64,000 bases of DNA from Hordeum vulgare subsp. vulgare (GCF_904849725.1 NC_058521.1:563662176-563726175), one strand, 5' to 3'; positions 34,601-46,669 are shown, counted from the stretch's first letter. The notes: generated by a model not told the origin, from the letters alone. Translations and numbers: made by a program.

Positions 34601-34790
34601 TGTCCATTTTGGCAATCGATGCCAATGGGGGAGAAGTTTAGAGAGTTTACTTTGGATATGTTTAGAGGGTTTTGCTTTTAGTGCGTAAGCATTTACATCT
34701 TCACGCATGCATTATTACCTTGTATGTGTGCGCTTGGTTATGCTTATTTCCTTATATAAACTCTCTTAAAGTGGTTGTCTTCAATTACCA
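31623..34790 (+). other. Element I non-coding interior with repeated GGGGGAG modules
   Basis: About 3.2 kb of T-rich sequence with no long conserved frame; the longest open piece (32207-32560, 117 aa) has no recognised motif. GGGGGAG blocks recur at 31993, 32196, 32573, 34230 and 34627, before the true tract at 34795. The segments after 31993 and 32196 are recognisably similar: both read GGGGGAGT then A/G-AT-A/G-TGCT, TGTACA, and later CCACTTAGT and TTGATA. The region therefore looks like diverged tandem units that each began with a polypurine-like box. Confidence 0.75.
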
Positions 34791-34803
34791 AAATGGGGGA
34801 GAT
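34790..34803 (+). promoter_or_regulatory. Element I polypurine tract
   Basis: AAAATGGGGGAGAT ends exactly at the TGTTAGAGC start of the 3' LTR. Confidence 0.9.
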
Positions 34804-37320
34804 TGTTAGAGCATATATCTCCATATGTGGTTTTGGTAATTGATGACAATTCCTATGGACTAATGGTTGCCTTAAGTTATATTTATAGGATTTGTCCATA
34901 GGCACTTCTTGAAGTCCATATGTTCGGTTCAAGGAGTTTATATGATGACCAAGATGGTATTAAAGGTATTATATAAAGAATGGTCATAGATACACTAGGT
35001 TGATCAAGATCTTAGACAAAGAGTAAATCAAGATGATCAACACACAAAGCATATAAGATGTACCGAGAGGAATCAAGTGATCCCATGGTATGGTAAGCAT
35101 TGTCCATTACGTGTTTGTGTACTAACCCATGGTCTTTGTGAGAGTCCTATGTGGGGGTTAGGTGTGCTTCCATGGGCTTGCGTCAAAAGGAAGATCTCAT
35201 ACAACCCATGAAGGATGACGTCAAGTGGCGATCGTTATCAAGATTGTGGTGTGCAAGTTCAAGTGGATCAGCACGAATATATCATTGAAACTATTGTTAA
35301 TGATCATGTGTTGATAAGGACAAGCTCATGTGCTAACAAGGGCAAGATCAAGATAAGCATTCCTGAGCACTACATGCTTGATTCTTGTGGATGTTCACAT
35401 GATGGACAAATGAAGATGAATACATATGCTAGGCTTTCCACATTGTGTATGGGAGAGCTACTTGAAGACTTCATCATGTCTTGCTTTCAACTTGAGCCAA
35501 GAAGGAACAACAACATCAAGCTCAAGTGAAAGGGCTAACTCAAAGGTATCAGTTCCTTTGACGTTAGTTGTGCGGAGTGATGATTAGCGAATAAAAGTAT
35601 ACACTCAAGTATGGATCATCAGTACCCGTTTTATGATTCTTGAGTCTTTAGGGATCCCGCATTATTAAGTATACACTCAGGTTTTGCGATGAACTTGCTC
35701 AAACTACATCTCCACTATTCTGCTCAGACCACATCTCCACTGCTCTGCTGTTATCTGAAAACAGAACCAGTGCCTCGGACATCCGGCTTCCTCCGGACGT
35801 CCGAGGGCCGGACGACCGACTGCTTCGGAAATCCGGAATCCTATACCACAGAAATAAGAGCCATATAAATCGGACTTCCGGCTCCCTGCGGACGTCCGAG
35901 GCCCGGATATCCGACCAGCTTCGGAATTCCGGAACTATGCATCAGAGAAACTTGAGCCATATTACTCGGACTTTTGGCTCACTCCGGACGTCTAAGGGCC
36001 GGTCAAGGGTCGAACGACCGACAGGCTTCGGAAATCCGGAGCCCTGCACCAGAAGAACGTGAGCTCTATAACTCGGATTTCTGGTTCCCTCCGGACGTCC
36101 GAGGGCCGGACGTCCGACCCCCTTCGGAAATCCGGAAGCTACCACCAGAAGAAGTTGAGTTGTATAACTCGGATTTTCGGTCCTCTCCGGACGTCCGATC
36201 GCTGTTTAATTCAAAATAGTTTCAGCCGTATCTACAGGCCTCGGACGACCGACCCCTGTCGGACGTCCGACCCCTCGCGGACGCCCGGACTTCCGGCAAC
36301 TGTCAGACGTCCGGACCCTGTGTGACTTAAAGTGTCCCCAACGGCTGTTTTTCTCTCGCCACTATAAATACCCCCCTCCCACTTCATGAGAGGGAAGCCA
36401 ACACAACCTTATCTTCATAAGAACACACTTCTACCTCACACACATTTGCTCACACCAAATCTTAGATCCAAAGAGCATTTGTGAGCCCCTTTGAGAGTTG
36501 TTCCAATCAAAAGATAGATCGTCTCCCTCTCCTCCTCTCAACCCAAGCTATTTGAGATTTGAGCAAGTTTTGAGCATTTCCCGTGATCTTGTTACTCTTG
36601 GAGGTTGGAGACTCCTAGGCGGTAGTAGTTCTTCGGAGAGGAATCAATCCGTGTGATTACCCCTCGGAAAAGTTTGTGAGGGTTTGGAAGCCACCTCAAA
36701 GGCTTACCACTAGTGGTTGAGAAACGCCTTCGTGGTGTTATCTCAAAGGGAGAATAGGGTGAGCCTTCGTGGCGTTGGTGTGCCTTCGTGGTAACATCCA
36801 CCTCTCTAACGGTGACTAGCTTCCCTCCAAGGAAGTGAACATCGGGATACATCTTCGTCTCAGTGACCTTGGTTATCCTTAACCCTAACTCCTTACTTGT
36901 GGTTTACTTGTGTTACTTGAGCATACATACATTGCATATTGTTTGTGCTCATTATATTGTGTTGGCTATTTCTTGTACAAGATTAATCATTCAAGCATAC
37001 CCTCTATATCCACAGGTTCACACTTGTAGCTTTTGATATATCGTGTGCTATAGTGTGATCTAGTATGTTGTGTCGTTCACCTACTTGTCGTGTGATATAG
37101 CTCAAGTAAGTTTGTGTAACTTACTTGTGCTTATTAGTAACTGTATTGTGTCCATCTTGGTAGATCGTGTTGTTGATACACATTGCAGTGCCTAGTGCAT
37201 TCAGGATTTGTGCTTGACAAGTACCCTCTTAGTTTAGTTCCGCATTAGGTTCAAGCCAAATCTGAAGAAGTTTTTAAATAGCCTATTCACCCCCCTCTAG
37301 GCGTCATCGAGGTCTTTTCA
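34804..37320 (+). repeat. Element I 3' LTR
   Basis: 2517 bp, same ends as the 5' LTR. TATA box TATAAATA at 36363-36370, palindromic array at about 35770-36315. It is followed by the right TCCGT duplication. Confidence 0.95.
35770..36315. repeat. Palindromic CGGACGTCCG array in 3' LTR
   Basis: The same array as at 27795-28345, with some palindromes broken or restored relative to the other LTR copy (for example GGACGTCTAAG here versus GGACGTCCGAG there). Confidence 0.85.
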
Positions 37321-37325
37321 TCCGT
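37321..37325. repeat. Target-site duplication of element I, right copy
   Basis: TCCGT, identical to 26825-26829. Confidence 0.95.
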
Positions 37326-37916
37326 AATACAAGATCACGTGACTTACACTTAGTCACACTGCTTGCAAGGCTTGTGTGTGATGTTGTATTACCGAGTGGG
37401 CCCCGAGATACCTCTCCGTCACACAGAGTGACAAATCCCAGTCTTGATCCATACTAACTCAACGGACACCTTCGGAGATACCTGTAGAGCACCTTTATAG
37501 TCACCCAGTTACGTTGCGACATTTGATGCACACAAGGTATTCCTCTGGTGCCAGTGAGTTATATGATCTCATGGTCATAGGAACAAATACTTGACATGCT
37601 GAAAACAATAGCAATAAAACGACACGATCAATATGCTACGTTCATAGTTTGGGTCTTGTCCATCACATGATTCTCCTAATGATGTGATCCCATTATCAAG
37701 TGACAACACTTGCCTATGGCCAGGAAACCTTGACCATCTTTGATCAACGAACTAGTCAACTAGAGGCTCACTAGGGACAGTGTGTTGTCTATGTATCCAC
37801 ACATGTATTTGAGTTTCCGATCAATACAATTCTAGCATGGATAATAAACGATTATTACGAACAAGGAAATATAATAATAACTAATTTATTATTGCCTCTA
37901 GGGCATATTTCCAACA
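37326..37916 (-). repeat. Copia H 3' LTR, second part
   Basis: 591 bp resuming at AATACAAGATCACG after the element I insertion and ending GGCATATTTCCAACA. With 25638-26829 it gives a 1783-bp LTR, exactly the length of the partner at 61288-63070. Confidence 0.92.
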
Positions 37917-39626
37917 GTCGCCCACTTGCACTAGAGTCAATAATCTAGTTCACATCACCATGTGATTTCAATGAATCCAACACCCATATAGTTCTAGGGT
38001 CTGATCATGTCTTGCTCGTGAGAGAGGTTTTTGTCAACGGTTCTAAAACTTTCAGATCCGTGTGTTCTTTACAAATCTTTATGTCATCTTATAGATGCTG
38101 CTACTACGTGCTATTTGGAAATACTCCAAATATCTACTCTACTATACGAATCCGTTTCACTACTCATAGTTATTTGGATTAGTGTCAAAGCTTGCATCGA
38201 CGTAACCCTTTACGACGAACTCTTTAACCACCTCCATAATCGAGAAAAATTCCTTAGTCCATTAGTTACTGAGGATAACTTTGACCGTTGTTCAGTGATT
38301 CAATCCTGGATCACTCTCTGTACCTCTTAACAGACTTGTGGCAAGGCACACATCAGGTGCGGTACACAGCATGGCATACTGTACAGTCTACGGCTAAGGC
38401 ATAGGGGACGACCTTCGTCCTTTCTCTTTCTTCTGACGTGGTCGGGCTTTTGAGTCTTACTCAAATTCACACCTTACAACACAGCTAAGAACTCTTTCTT
38501 TGCTGATCTATTTTAAACTCCTTCAAAAAACTTGTCAAGGCATGCATTTCATTTGAAAGTTCTGTTTAGCATTTTTATCTATCTCCATACATCTTGATGC
38601 TCAATGTTCAAGTAGCTCTATCCAGGTCTTCCTTTGAAAAGCTCCTTTCAAACAACCTTTTATGCTTCATAGAAATTCTACATTACTTCTGATTAACAAT
38701 ATGTTAACCACATATACTTTATCAGAAATACTATTGTGCTCCCACTCACTTCTTTGGAAATACAAGTTTTTCATAAACCTTGTACAAACCCAAAAGCTTT
38801 GATCATCTCATCAAAGCGTATATTCCAACTCCGAGATGCTTGCACCAGTCCATAAAAGGATCGCTGGAGTTTGCATACTTGTTAGTATCCTTAGGATCGA
38901 CAAAACCTTCTGATTGTATCACATACAATCTTTCCTCAAGGAAACCGTCGAGGAAACAATGTTTTGTCTTCTTATCTGCAATAGTTCACAAATAATGCAG
39001 CAACTACTAACATAATTCCAACACACTTTTAGCATCGCTACGAGTGAGAAAGTCACATCATAGTCAACTCTTTGATCTTGTCGAAAACATCCTTTCGACA
39101 AGTCGAGCTTTTCTTAATAGTGACTTATCACCATCATTGTGTGTCTTCCTTTTAAAGATCCATCTTTACTTAATAGTCTTATTACCATCAAGTAGTTCTT
39201 CTAAAGTCTACACTTTGTTTTATACATGGATCCTCTCTCGGATTTCATGACCTCCAACCATTTGTCGGAATCCGGACCCACAATTGCTTCTCCATAACTC
39301 ATAGGTTCATTGTTGCTCAACAACATGACCTCCAAGACAGGGTTACCGTACCACTCTGTAGTAGTATGCGACCTTTGTCGACCTACGAGGTTTGTAGTAA
39401 CTTGATCCGAAGCTCTAATGATCACTATCGTCAGCTTCCACTTCAATTGGTGTAGGCGCCACACGAACAACTTCATGTGCCCTGCTACACACTGGTTGAA
39501 GTGACGATTCAATAACCTCATCAAGTTCCACCACTCTCCCACTCAATTATTTCGAGGGAAACCTTTCCTCGAGAAAGGATCCGTTTCTAGAAACAAACAC
39601 ATTCCTTCCAGATCTGAGATAGGAGA
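37917..39626 (-). pseudogene. pol: Copia H 3' pol remnant (RT and RNase H, heavily decayed)
   Basis: The polypurine tract and 1.7 kb of minus-strand Copia pol with many stops and indels. The piece 39201-39542 still reads TTEWYGNPVLEVMLLSNNEP and DKWLEVMKSERGSMYKTK, the linker before RT. Further left, DNA similarity to RT and RNase H of J and K is clear, but no frame is longer than about 100 aa. Many lesions are shared with Copia L (about 57350-59060), so the decay predates the separation of H and L. The sequence breaks at 39626, inside the AGGAGA context where the LTR of J starts. Confidence 0.85.
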
Positions 39627-41383
39627 TGTTGGGTAACGTAGCATAAATTCAAAATTTTCCTACGCTTATTCAGATCTTCCTATGGAGAGACCAGCAACGG
39701 GAGAGGGGTAAGAGCATCTTCATACCTTTGAAGATCGCTAAGCGGAAGTGTTGCTAGAACGCGGTTGATGGAGTCGTACTCGCAGCGATTCCGATCTAGT
39801 GCCGAACTACGGCACCTCCGCGTTCAACACACGTGCAGCCCGGTGGCGTCTCCCGCACCTTGATCCAACAAGGAGGAGGGAGAGGTTGGGGAAGAACTCC
39901 AGCAGCACGACGGTGTGGTGTCGATGGAGAGACGAGGTCTCCCGGCAGGGCTTCGCCATGCACCGGCAGAGAGGAGGAAGAAGAGCAGGGCTGCGCCGAG
40001 GGAGAGGGAAAAGTCTATCTCTCAATGGCCAAAAGTGCCCGATATATATAGGGGGAGGGGAGAGGGGGTGCCACCCCTAGGGTTCCCACCCTAGGGGGTG
40101 CGGCAGCCCCCCCAGATGGGAGGTGCGGCGGCCAGAGGGGGGAGGAGGGGGTGGCGCACCATCTGGTGGGCCTTAGGCCCACCTGGCTTAGGGTTTGCCC
40201 CCCTTTTCTCTCCCCTGCGCATTGGGCTGAGTGGGCAGGCGCACCAGCCCACCTAGGGGCTGGTTCCCACCCCCACTTGTCCCACCTTACCTCCCGGGGT
40301 CGTTGCCCCCCTTCGGTGGTCCCCCGGGGCCACCTCCGGTGGTCCCGCTGGTCCCGGTACGTTACCGGTGATGCCCGAAACACTTCCGGTGTCCGAAACC
40401 ATCCGTCCTATATATCAATCTTCACCTCCGGACCATTCCGGAGCTCCTCGTGACGTCCGGGATCTCATCCAGGACTTCGAACAACTTTCAGTAACCTTGT
40501 ATAACAATTCCCTATAACCCTAGCGTCATCGAACCTTAAGTGTGTAGACCCTACGGGTTCGGGAGACAGGCAGACATGACCGAGACACCTCTCTGGCCAA
40601 TAACCATCAGCGGGGTCTGGATACCCATGGTGGCTCCCACTTGCTCCACGATGATCTCATCGGATGAACCACGATGTCAAGGATTCAATCAATCCCGTAT
40701 ACGATTCCCTTTGTCTGTCGGTATAGAACTTCCCGAGATTCGATCGTTGGTATGCCTATACCTTGTTCAATCTCGTTACCGGTAAGTCTCTTTACTCGTT
40801 CCATAGCACGTCATCGTGTGACTAACTCCTTAGTCACATTGAGCTCATGATGATGTTCTACCGAGTGGGCCCAGAGATACCTCTCCGTCACACGGAGTGA
40901 CAAATCCCGATCTCGATTCGTACCAACCCAACAGACACTTTCGGAGGTACCCGTAGTGCACCTTTATAGTCACCCAGTTACGTTGTGACGTTTGATACAC
41001 CCAAAGCACTCATACGGTATCCGGGAGTTGCACAATCTCACGGTCGAAGGAAAAGATACTTGACATTAGAAAAGCTTTAGCATACGAACAATACGATCTA
41101 GTGCTATGCTTAGGATTGGGTCTTGTCCATCACATCATTCTCCTAATGGTGTGATCCCGTTATCAATGACATCTAATGCCCATGATCAGGAAACCATGAT
41201 TATCTATTGACTAACGAGCTAGCCAACTAGAGGCTTGCTAGGGACACACTGTGATCTATTTATTCACACATGTATTACTGTTTCCTGTTAATACAATTAT
41301 AGCATGAACAATAGACGATTATCATGAGCAAGGAAATATGATAATAACCATTTTATTATTGCCTCTAGGGCATATTTCCAACA
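39627..41383 (-). repeat. Copia J 3' LTR
   Basis: 1757 bp, TGTTGGGTAACG to ATTTCCAACA on the plus strand. TATA-like ATATATATA at 40042-40050. It is about 97% identical to the first 1.25 kb of the LTR at 46670 by hand count over ~400 bases, but clearly more different over the last ~0.5 kb. Confidence 0.92.
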
Positions 41384-41415
41384 GTCTCCCACTTGCACTA
41401 GAGTCAATAATCTAG

Positions 41416-43713
41416 TTACATTGTGATGTATCGAACACCCATAGCATTATGGTGTTGATCATGTTTTGCTCGTGGAAGAGGTTTAGTCAACGGGTCTGCA
41501 ATATTCAGATCCGTGTGTACTTTACAAATATCTATCACTCCACTCTGGACATGGTCCTGGATAGAGTTGTAGCGGCATTTGATGTGCTTCGTCTTCCGGT
41601 GAAACCTGGGCTCCTTGGCTATGGCAATGGCCCCAGTGTTATCACAGAAGAGTGTCATTGGACCCGGCGCGCTTGGAACCACTCCAAGGTCGGTGATGAG
41701 CTCCTTCATCCAAATTCCTTCATGAGTTGCTTCTGAAGCAGCTATGTACTCCGCTTCACATGTAGATGCTGCCACGACTTCTTGCTTGCTGCTGCACCAG
41801 CTCACTGCCCCACCATTCAACACATATATGTATCCGGTCTGTGACTTAGAGTCATCCGGATCTGTGTCGAAGCTAGCGTCGACGTAACCCTTTACGACGA
41901 GCTCTTCGTCACCTCCATAAACGAGAAACATTTCCTTAGTCCTTTTCAGGTACTTAAGGATATTCTTGACCGATGTCCAGTGTTCCATACCTGGATCACT
42001 TTGGTACCTCCCTACCAAACTTATGGCAAGGTTTATATCAGGTCTGGTACACAGCATGGCATACATTAGAGAGCCCACGGCTGAAGCGTAGGGGACAGAA
42101 CTCATCTTCTCTCTATCTGCTGCCGTGGTCGGCGACTGAGTCTTACTCAATCTCATACCTTGCAAAACTGGCAAGAACCCTTTCTTTGAGTTTTCCATAT
42201 TGAACTTCTTCAATATCTTGTCAAGGTATGTACTTTGCGAAAGACCTATGAGACGTCTCGATCTATCTCTATAGATCTTGATGCCTAATATGTATGCAAC
42301 TTCTCCAAGGTCCTTCATTGAAAAACTCTTGTTCAAATAGGCCTTTATGCTCTCCAACATCTCTATATTATTCCCCATCAATAATATGTCATCCACATAC
42401 AGTATGAGGAAAGCTACAGAGCTCCCACTCACTTTCTTGTACAGACAGGCTTCTCCGTAAACTTGTATGAACCCAAACGCTTTAATCACCTCATTAAAGC
42501 GAATGTTCCAACTCCGAGATGCTTGCACCAGCCCATAGATGGAGCGCTGGAGCTTGCACACTTTGTTAGCACCCTTAGGGTCGACAAAACCTTCTGGTTG
42601 CATCATATACAACTCTTCCTTAAGGTTCCCGTTAAGGAACGCTGTTTTGACGTCCATTTGCCAAATTTCATAATCATAAAAGGTGGCAATTGCTAACATG
42701 ATCCGGACTGATTTCAGCTTCGCTACGGGAGAGAAAGTCTCTTCGTAGTCAACTCCTTGAATTTGTCGAAAACCCTTTGCGACAAGTCGAGCTTTGTAAA
42801 CGGTTACATTACCGTTTGCATCAGTCTTCTTCTTGAAGATCCATTTATTTTCTATGGCTCGCCGGTCATCGGGCAAGTCCACCAAAGTCCATACTTTGTT
42901 CTCATACATGGATCCTATCTTGGATTTCATAGCCTCAAGCCATTTGTTGGAATCCGGGCCCGCCATCGCTTCTTCATAGTTCGAAGGTTCACCGTTGTCT
43001 AACAACATGATTTCCATCACAGGGTTGCCGTACCACTCTGGTGCAGAGCGTGCCCTTGTGGACCTTCGCGGTTCAGTAGTAACTTGATCCGAAGCTTCAT
43101 GATCATCATCATTAACTTCCTCTTCAGTCGGTGTAGGCGCCACAGGAACAACTTCCCGCGCTGCGCTATTATCCTGTTCGAGAGGGGGTGTAATTACCTC
43201 ATCAAATTCTACCTTCCTCCCACTTACTTCTTTCGAGAGAAACTCTTTCTCTAGAAAGGATCCGTTCTTGGCAACAAAGGTTTTACCTTCGGATCTAAGA
43301 TAGAAGGTATACCCAATAGTTTCCTTAGGGTATCCTATGAATACGCATTTCTCCGCTTTGGGTTCGAGCTTTTCTGGTTGAAGTTTCTTCACATAAGCAT
43401 GGCAGCCCCAAACTTTAAGAAACGACAACTTAGGTTTCTTGCCAAACCATAGTTCATACGGTCTCGTCTCAACGGATTTAGACGGTGCCCTATTTAAAGT
43501 GAATGCTGCAGTTTCTAATGTGTATCCCCAAAATGATAGCGGTAAGTCGGTAAGAGACATCATAGATCGTACCATATCTAATAAAGTGCGATTACGACGT
43601 TCAGACACTCCGTTGCCTTGCGGTGTGCCAGGCGGCGTCAGTTGTGAAACGATTCCACAGTTCCTTAGGTGTGTGCCAAACTCGTGACTCAAATATTCTC
43701 CTCCACGATCAGA
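41416..43713 (-). pseudogene. pol: Copia J integrase (C-terminal half), reverse transcriptase and RNase H
   Basis: A continuous frame of about 765 codons after the stop at 43714; from its first ATG (43692) it is 758 aa. It carries the second integrase Asp (SDRGGEY, before the ATG) and the catalytic Glu at residue 31 (GNGVSERRNRTLLDM). RT follows (NKWIFKKKTDANGNVTVYKA, MDVKTAFLNG, and LYVDDILLM with YVDD at 432-435). RNase H comes last (GYVDASFDTDPDDSKS, STCEAEYIAASEA, LFCDNTGAIAIAK). No other stop or frameshift is visible. Copia order (integrase before RT) is clear. The only lesion separating it from the upstream frame is one nonsense codon. Confidence 0.93.
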
Positions 43714-45399
43714 TCATAGACATTTAATTTTTCTGTCACGTTGATTCTCAACCTCACTCTGAAATTCCTTGAACTTTTCAAACGTCTCAGATTTGTGCTT
43801 CATCAAGTAGATATACCCATACCTACTCAAATCATCGGTGAGAGTGAGAACATAACGATAACCACCGCGAGCTTCAACGTTCATTGGACCACACACATCA
43901 GTATGTATTATTTCCAATAAGTCGGTTGCTCCCTCCATTATTCCTGAGAGTGGAGTCTTAGTCATCTTGCCCATGAGGCACGGTTCGCATGTGTCAAATG
44001 ATTCAAAGTCAAGAGACTCTAATAGTCCATCAATATGGAGCTTCTTCATGCGCTTAACGCCGATATGACCAAGGCGGCAGTGCCACAAGTATGTGGGACT
44101 GTCATTATCAACTTTACATCTTTTGGTACTCACACTATGAATATGTGTAACATCACGATCGAGATTCATCAAGAATAAACCATTCACCAGCGGAGCATGA
44201 CCATAAAACATATCACTCATATAAATAGAACAACCATTATTCTCTGACTTAAATGAGTAGCCGTCTCGCATTAAGCAAGACCCTGATACAATATTCATGC
44301 TTAAAGCTGGTACTAAATAACAATTATTAAGGTTTAAAACTAATCCCGATGGTAGACATAGAGGTAGCGTGCCGACGGCGATCACATCGACCTTTGAACC
44401 ATTCCCGACGCGCATCGTGACCTCGTCCTTGGCCAGTCTCCGCTTATTCCGCAGTTCCTGCTTTGAGTTGCAAATGTGAGCAACAGCACCGGTATCAAAT
44501 ACCCAGGAGCTACTACGAGCGCTGGTAAGGTACACATCAATAACATGTATATCACATATACCTTTAACGTTGCCGGCCTTCTTGTCCGCTAAGTATTTGG
44601 GGCAGTTCCGCTTCGAGTGACCTTTTCCCTTGCAATAGAAGCACTCAGTCTCAGGCTTGGGTCCATTCTTTTTCTTCTTCCCAGCATCTGGCTTACCGGG
44701 CGTGGCAACAGCTTTGCCGTCTTTCTTGAAGTTCTTCTGACCCTTGCCTTTCTTGAAACTAGTGGTCTTGTTGACCATCAACACTTGATGCTCTTTCTTG
44801 ATTTCTACTTCTGCAGACTTGAGCATCGAGTACAACTCGGGAATGGTCTTCTCCATCCCTTGCATGTTGTAGTTAAGCACAAAGCCTTTGTAGCTTGGTG
44901 GGAGAGACTGGATGATTCTGTCAATTATAGCATCATCCGGAAGTTCGACTCCAGGTGAAGTCAGACGACCGTGTAACCCAGACATTTTGAGTATGTGCTC
45001 ACTGACAGAACTGTTCTCCTCCATCTTACAGCTAAAGAACTTGTCGGAGACTTCATATCTCTCGACACGGGCATGAGCTTGAAAAACTAGCTTCAGCTCC
45101 TGGAACATCTCATATGCCCCTTCTTGTTCAAAACGCCTTTGGAGCCCCGTTTCTAAACTGTATAACATGCCACACCTAACCAGAGAGTAGTCATCACTCC
45201 GCATTTGCCAGACGTTCAGAATGTCCTGGGCTGCTGCGGGAGCGGGAGGGTCACCTAGCGGCGCATCAAGGACATAAGCCTTTTTAGCTGCTTCAAGGAT
45301 GAGCTTCAAATTGCGAACCCAGTCCGCATAGTTGCTACCATCATCTTTCAGCTTGTTTTTCTCTAGGAATGCGTTGAAATTGAGGTTGACATTGGACAT
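43714..45399 (-). CDS. gag-pol: Copia J Gag, protease and integrase N-terminal half
   Basis: 561 aa from ATG at 45399. Gag comes first (NLNFNAFLEKNKLKDDGSNY), with the capsid-like region to about residue 200. A CCHC knuckle CFYCKGKGHSKRNC lies at 253-266. The protease active site is FDTGAVAHIC with D302-T303-G304. The integrase zinc finger is H440, H445, C471 and C474 (WHCRLGHIG, DTCEPCLMGK), and the first integrase catalytic Asp is D501 (IHTDVCGPM). The frame ends at TGA (43714-43716) after DRKIKC, four codons before GGEY. The expected Arg codon CGA would become TGA by one C-to-T change. Gag and protease would be intact if expressed; the frame would yield particles but no full integrase or RT. 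Confidence 0.93.
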   Translation of the reverse strand: MSNVNLNFNAFLEKNKLKDDGSNYADWVRNLKLILEAAKKAYVLDAPLGDPPAPAAAQDILNVWQMRSDDYSLVRCGMLYSLETGLQRRFEQEGAYEMFQELKLVFQAHARVERYEVSDKFFSCKMEENSSVSEHILKMSGLHGRLTSPGVELPDDAIIDRIIQSLPPSYKGFVLNYNMQGMEKTIPELYSMLKSAEVEIKKEHQVLMVNKTTSFKKGKGQKNFKKDGKAVATPGKPDAGKKKKNGPKPETECFYCKGKGHSKRNCPKYLADKKAGNVKGICDIHVIDVYLTSARSSSWVFDTGAVAHICNSKQELRNKRRLAKDEVTMRVGNGSKVDVIAVGTLPLCLPSGLVLNLNNCYLVPALSMNIVSGSCLMRDGYSFKSENNGCSIYMSDMFYGHAPLVNGLFLMNLDRDVTHIHSVSTKRCKVDNDSPTYLWHCRLGHIGVKRMKKLHIDGLLESLDFESFDTCEPCLMGKMTKTPLSGIMEGATDLLEIIHTDVCGPMNVEARGGYRYVLTLTDDLSRYGYIYLMKHKSETFEKFKEFQSEVENQRDRKIKCL

Positions 45400-46650
45400 C
45401 TACAATATTTATAAAGACAAATTTTAGACTAGTTCATCACAATTAAGTTCATTTAATCAAATTAAGTATGAACTCCCACTTAAATCGACATCCCTCTAGT
45501 CATCTAAGTGATACATGATCCATGTTGACTAACCCGTGTCCGATCATCACGTGAGACGGACTAGTCACCATGGTGAGCAACTCCATGCTGATCGTATTCA
45601 ACCATACGACTCATGTTCGACCTTTCGGTTTCTTGTATTCGAGGTCATGTCTGTACATGCTAAGCTCGTCGAGTCAACCTAGGTGTTTCGCGTGTGTAAA
45701 TCTGGCTTACACCCATTGTATGCGAACGTTAGAATCTATCACACCCGATCATCACGTGGTGCTTCGAGACAATGAACCTTCGCAACGGTGCACACTTAGG
45801 GGAATAAGTTCTCGAAATTTTAAGAGGGATCATCTTATTATGCTACCGTCGTTCTAAGCAATAAGATGTAAAACATGATAAACATCACAATGCAATCATA
45901 TAGTGACATGATATGGCCATTATCATCTTTGCTCTTTCGATCTCCATCTTCAGGCATCGCATGATCATCATCGTCACCGGCGTGACACCATGATCTCCAT
46001 CATCATGATCTCCATCATCGTGTCTCCGTGAAGTCGTCACGCCAACTACTACTATCACTACTACTATAGCTAACCGTTAGCAATGAAGTAAAAGTAGTAA
46101 GCACATGGCGTTGCATCTCATACAATAAATTAAGACAACTCCTATGGCTCCTGCCGGTTGTCATACTCATCGACATGCAAGTCGTGAAACCTATTACAAT
46201 AACATGATCATCTCATACATCATACATGCAACATCACAACTTTGGCCATATCACATCACATGTCAAACCCTGCAAAAACAAGTTAGACGTCCTCTAATTG
46301 TTGTTGCAAGTTTTACGTGGCTGATTTGGGTTTCTAGCAAGAACGCCTTCTTACCTACGTGACAGCCACAACGATGATATGCCAAAGCTATTTACCCTTC
46401 ATAAGGACCCTTTTCATCAAATCCAATCCGACTAGAGTAGGAGAGACAGACACCCGCTAGCCACCTTTATGCACGGTGTGCATGTCTGTCGGTGGAACCA
46501 GTCTCACGTAAGTGTACGTGTAAACTCGGTCCGGGCCGCTTCATCCCACAATACCGCTGGAAAATAATAAGACTAGTAGCGACAAGCAAATTGACAAATC
46601 ATCGCCCACAACTTTTGTGTTCTACTCGTGCATAGAATCTACGCATAAAA
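45400..46650 (-). other. Copia J 5' leader
   Basis: A 1.25 kb non-coding leader between the primer site and the gag ATG, as in BARE-1. It contains the block conserved in all Copia copies here (the CACACCCGATCATCACGTGG region near 45740-45760). Open frames such as 45570-45857 are not conserved between copies. Confidence 0.85.
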
Positions 46651-46668
46651 AACCTGGCTCGGATGCCA
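46651..46668 (-). promoter_or_regulatory. Copia J primer binding site
   Basis: Minus-strand TGGCATCCGAGCCAGGTT one base from the LTR. It differs from the TGGCATCATGAGCTAGG of the BARE-like copies, matching the distinct U5 of this subfamily. Confidence 0.85.
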
Positions 46669-46669
46669 C

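Larger units (their letters stand above)
26830..37320 (+). mobile_element. Element I: complete 10.5 kb Gag-only LTR retrotransposon
   Basis: Plus-strand element with LTRs of 2523 and 2517 bp (26830-29352, 34804-37320), a Met-tRNA-type primer site, one 737-aa Gag ORF, about 3.2 kb of non-coding sequence, a polypurine tract and a perfect TCCGT duplication. There is no protease, integrase, RT or RNase H motif anywhere between the LTRs in any frame I can read. Eleven differences in the first ~390 LTR bases (about 97% identity). The Gag type (UBN2-like with CCHC knuckles) points to a Copia affinity. The intact Gag with no pol suggests it moved using enzymes supplied by another element. Confidence 0.93.

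Noticed and set aside
32207..34708. Small frames in the 3' interior of element I as accessory genes
   Set aside because: Hydrophobic, Cys/Phe/Leu-rich translations of T-rich DNA, none with a motif or paired conservation that I can see.
39799..40453. Plus- and minus-strand frames in Copia J LTR (also 46849-47489)
   Set aside because: They fall inside LTR sequence, appear in both LTR copies in several frames, and have GC-driven composition.
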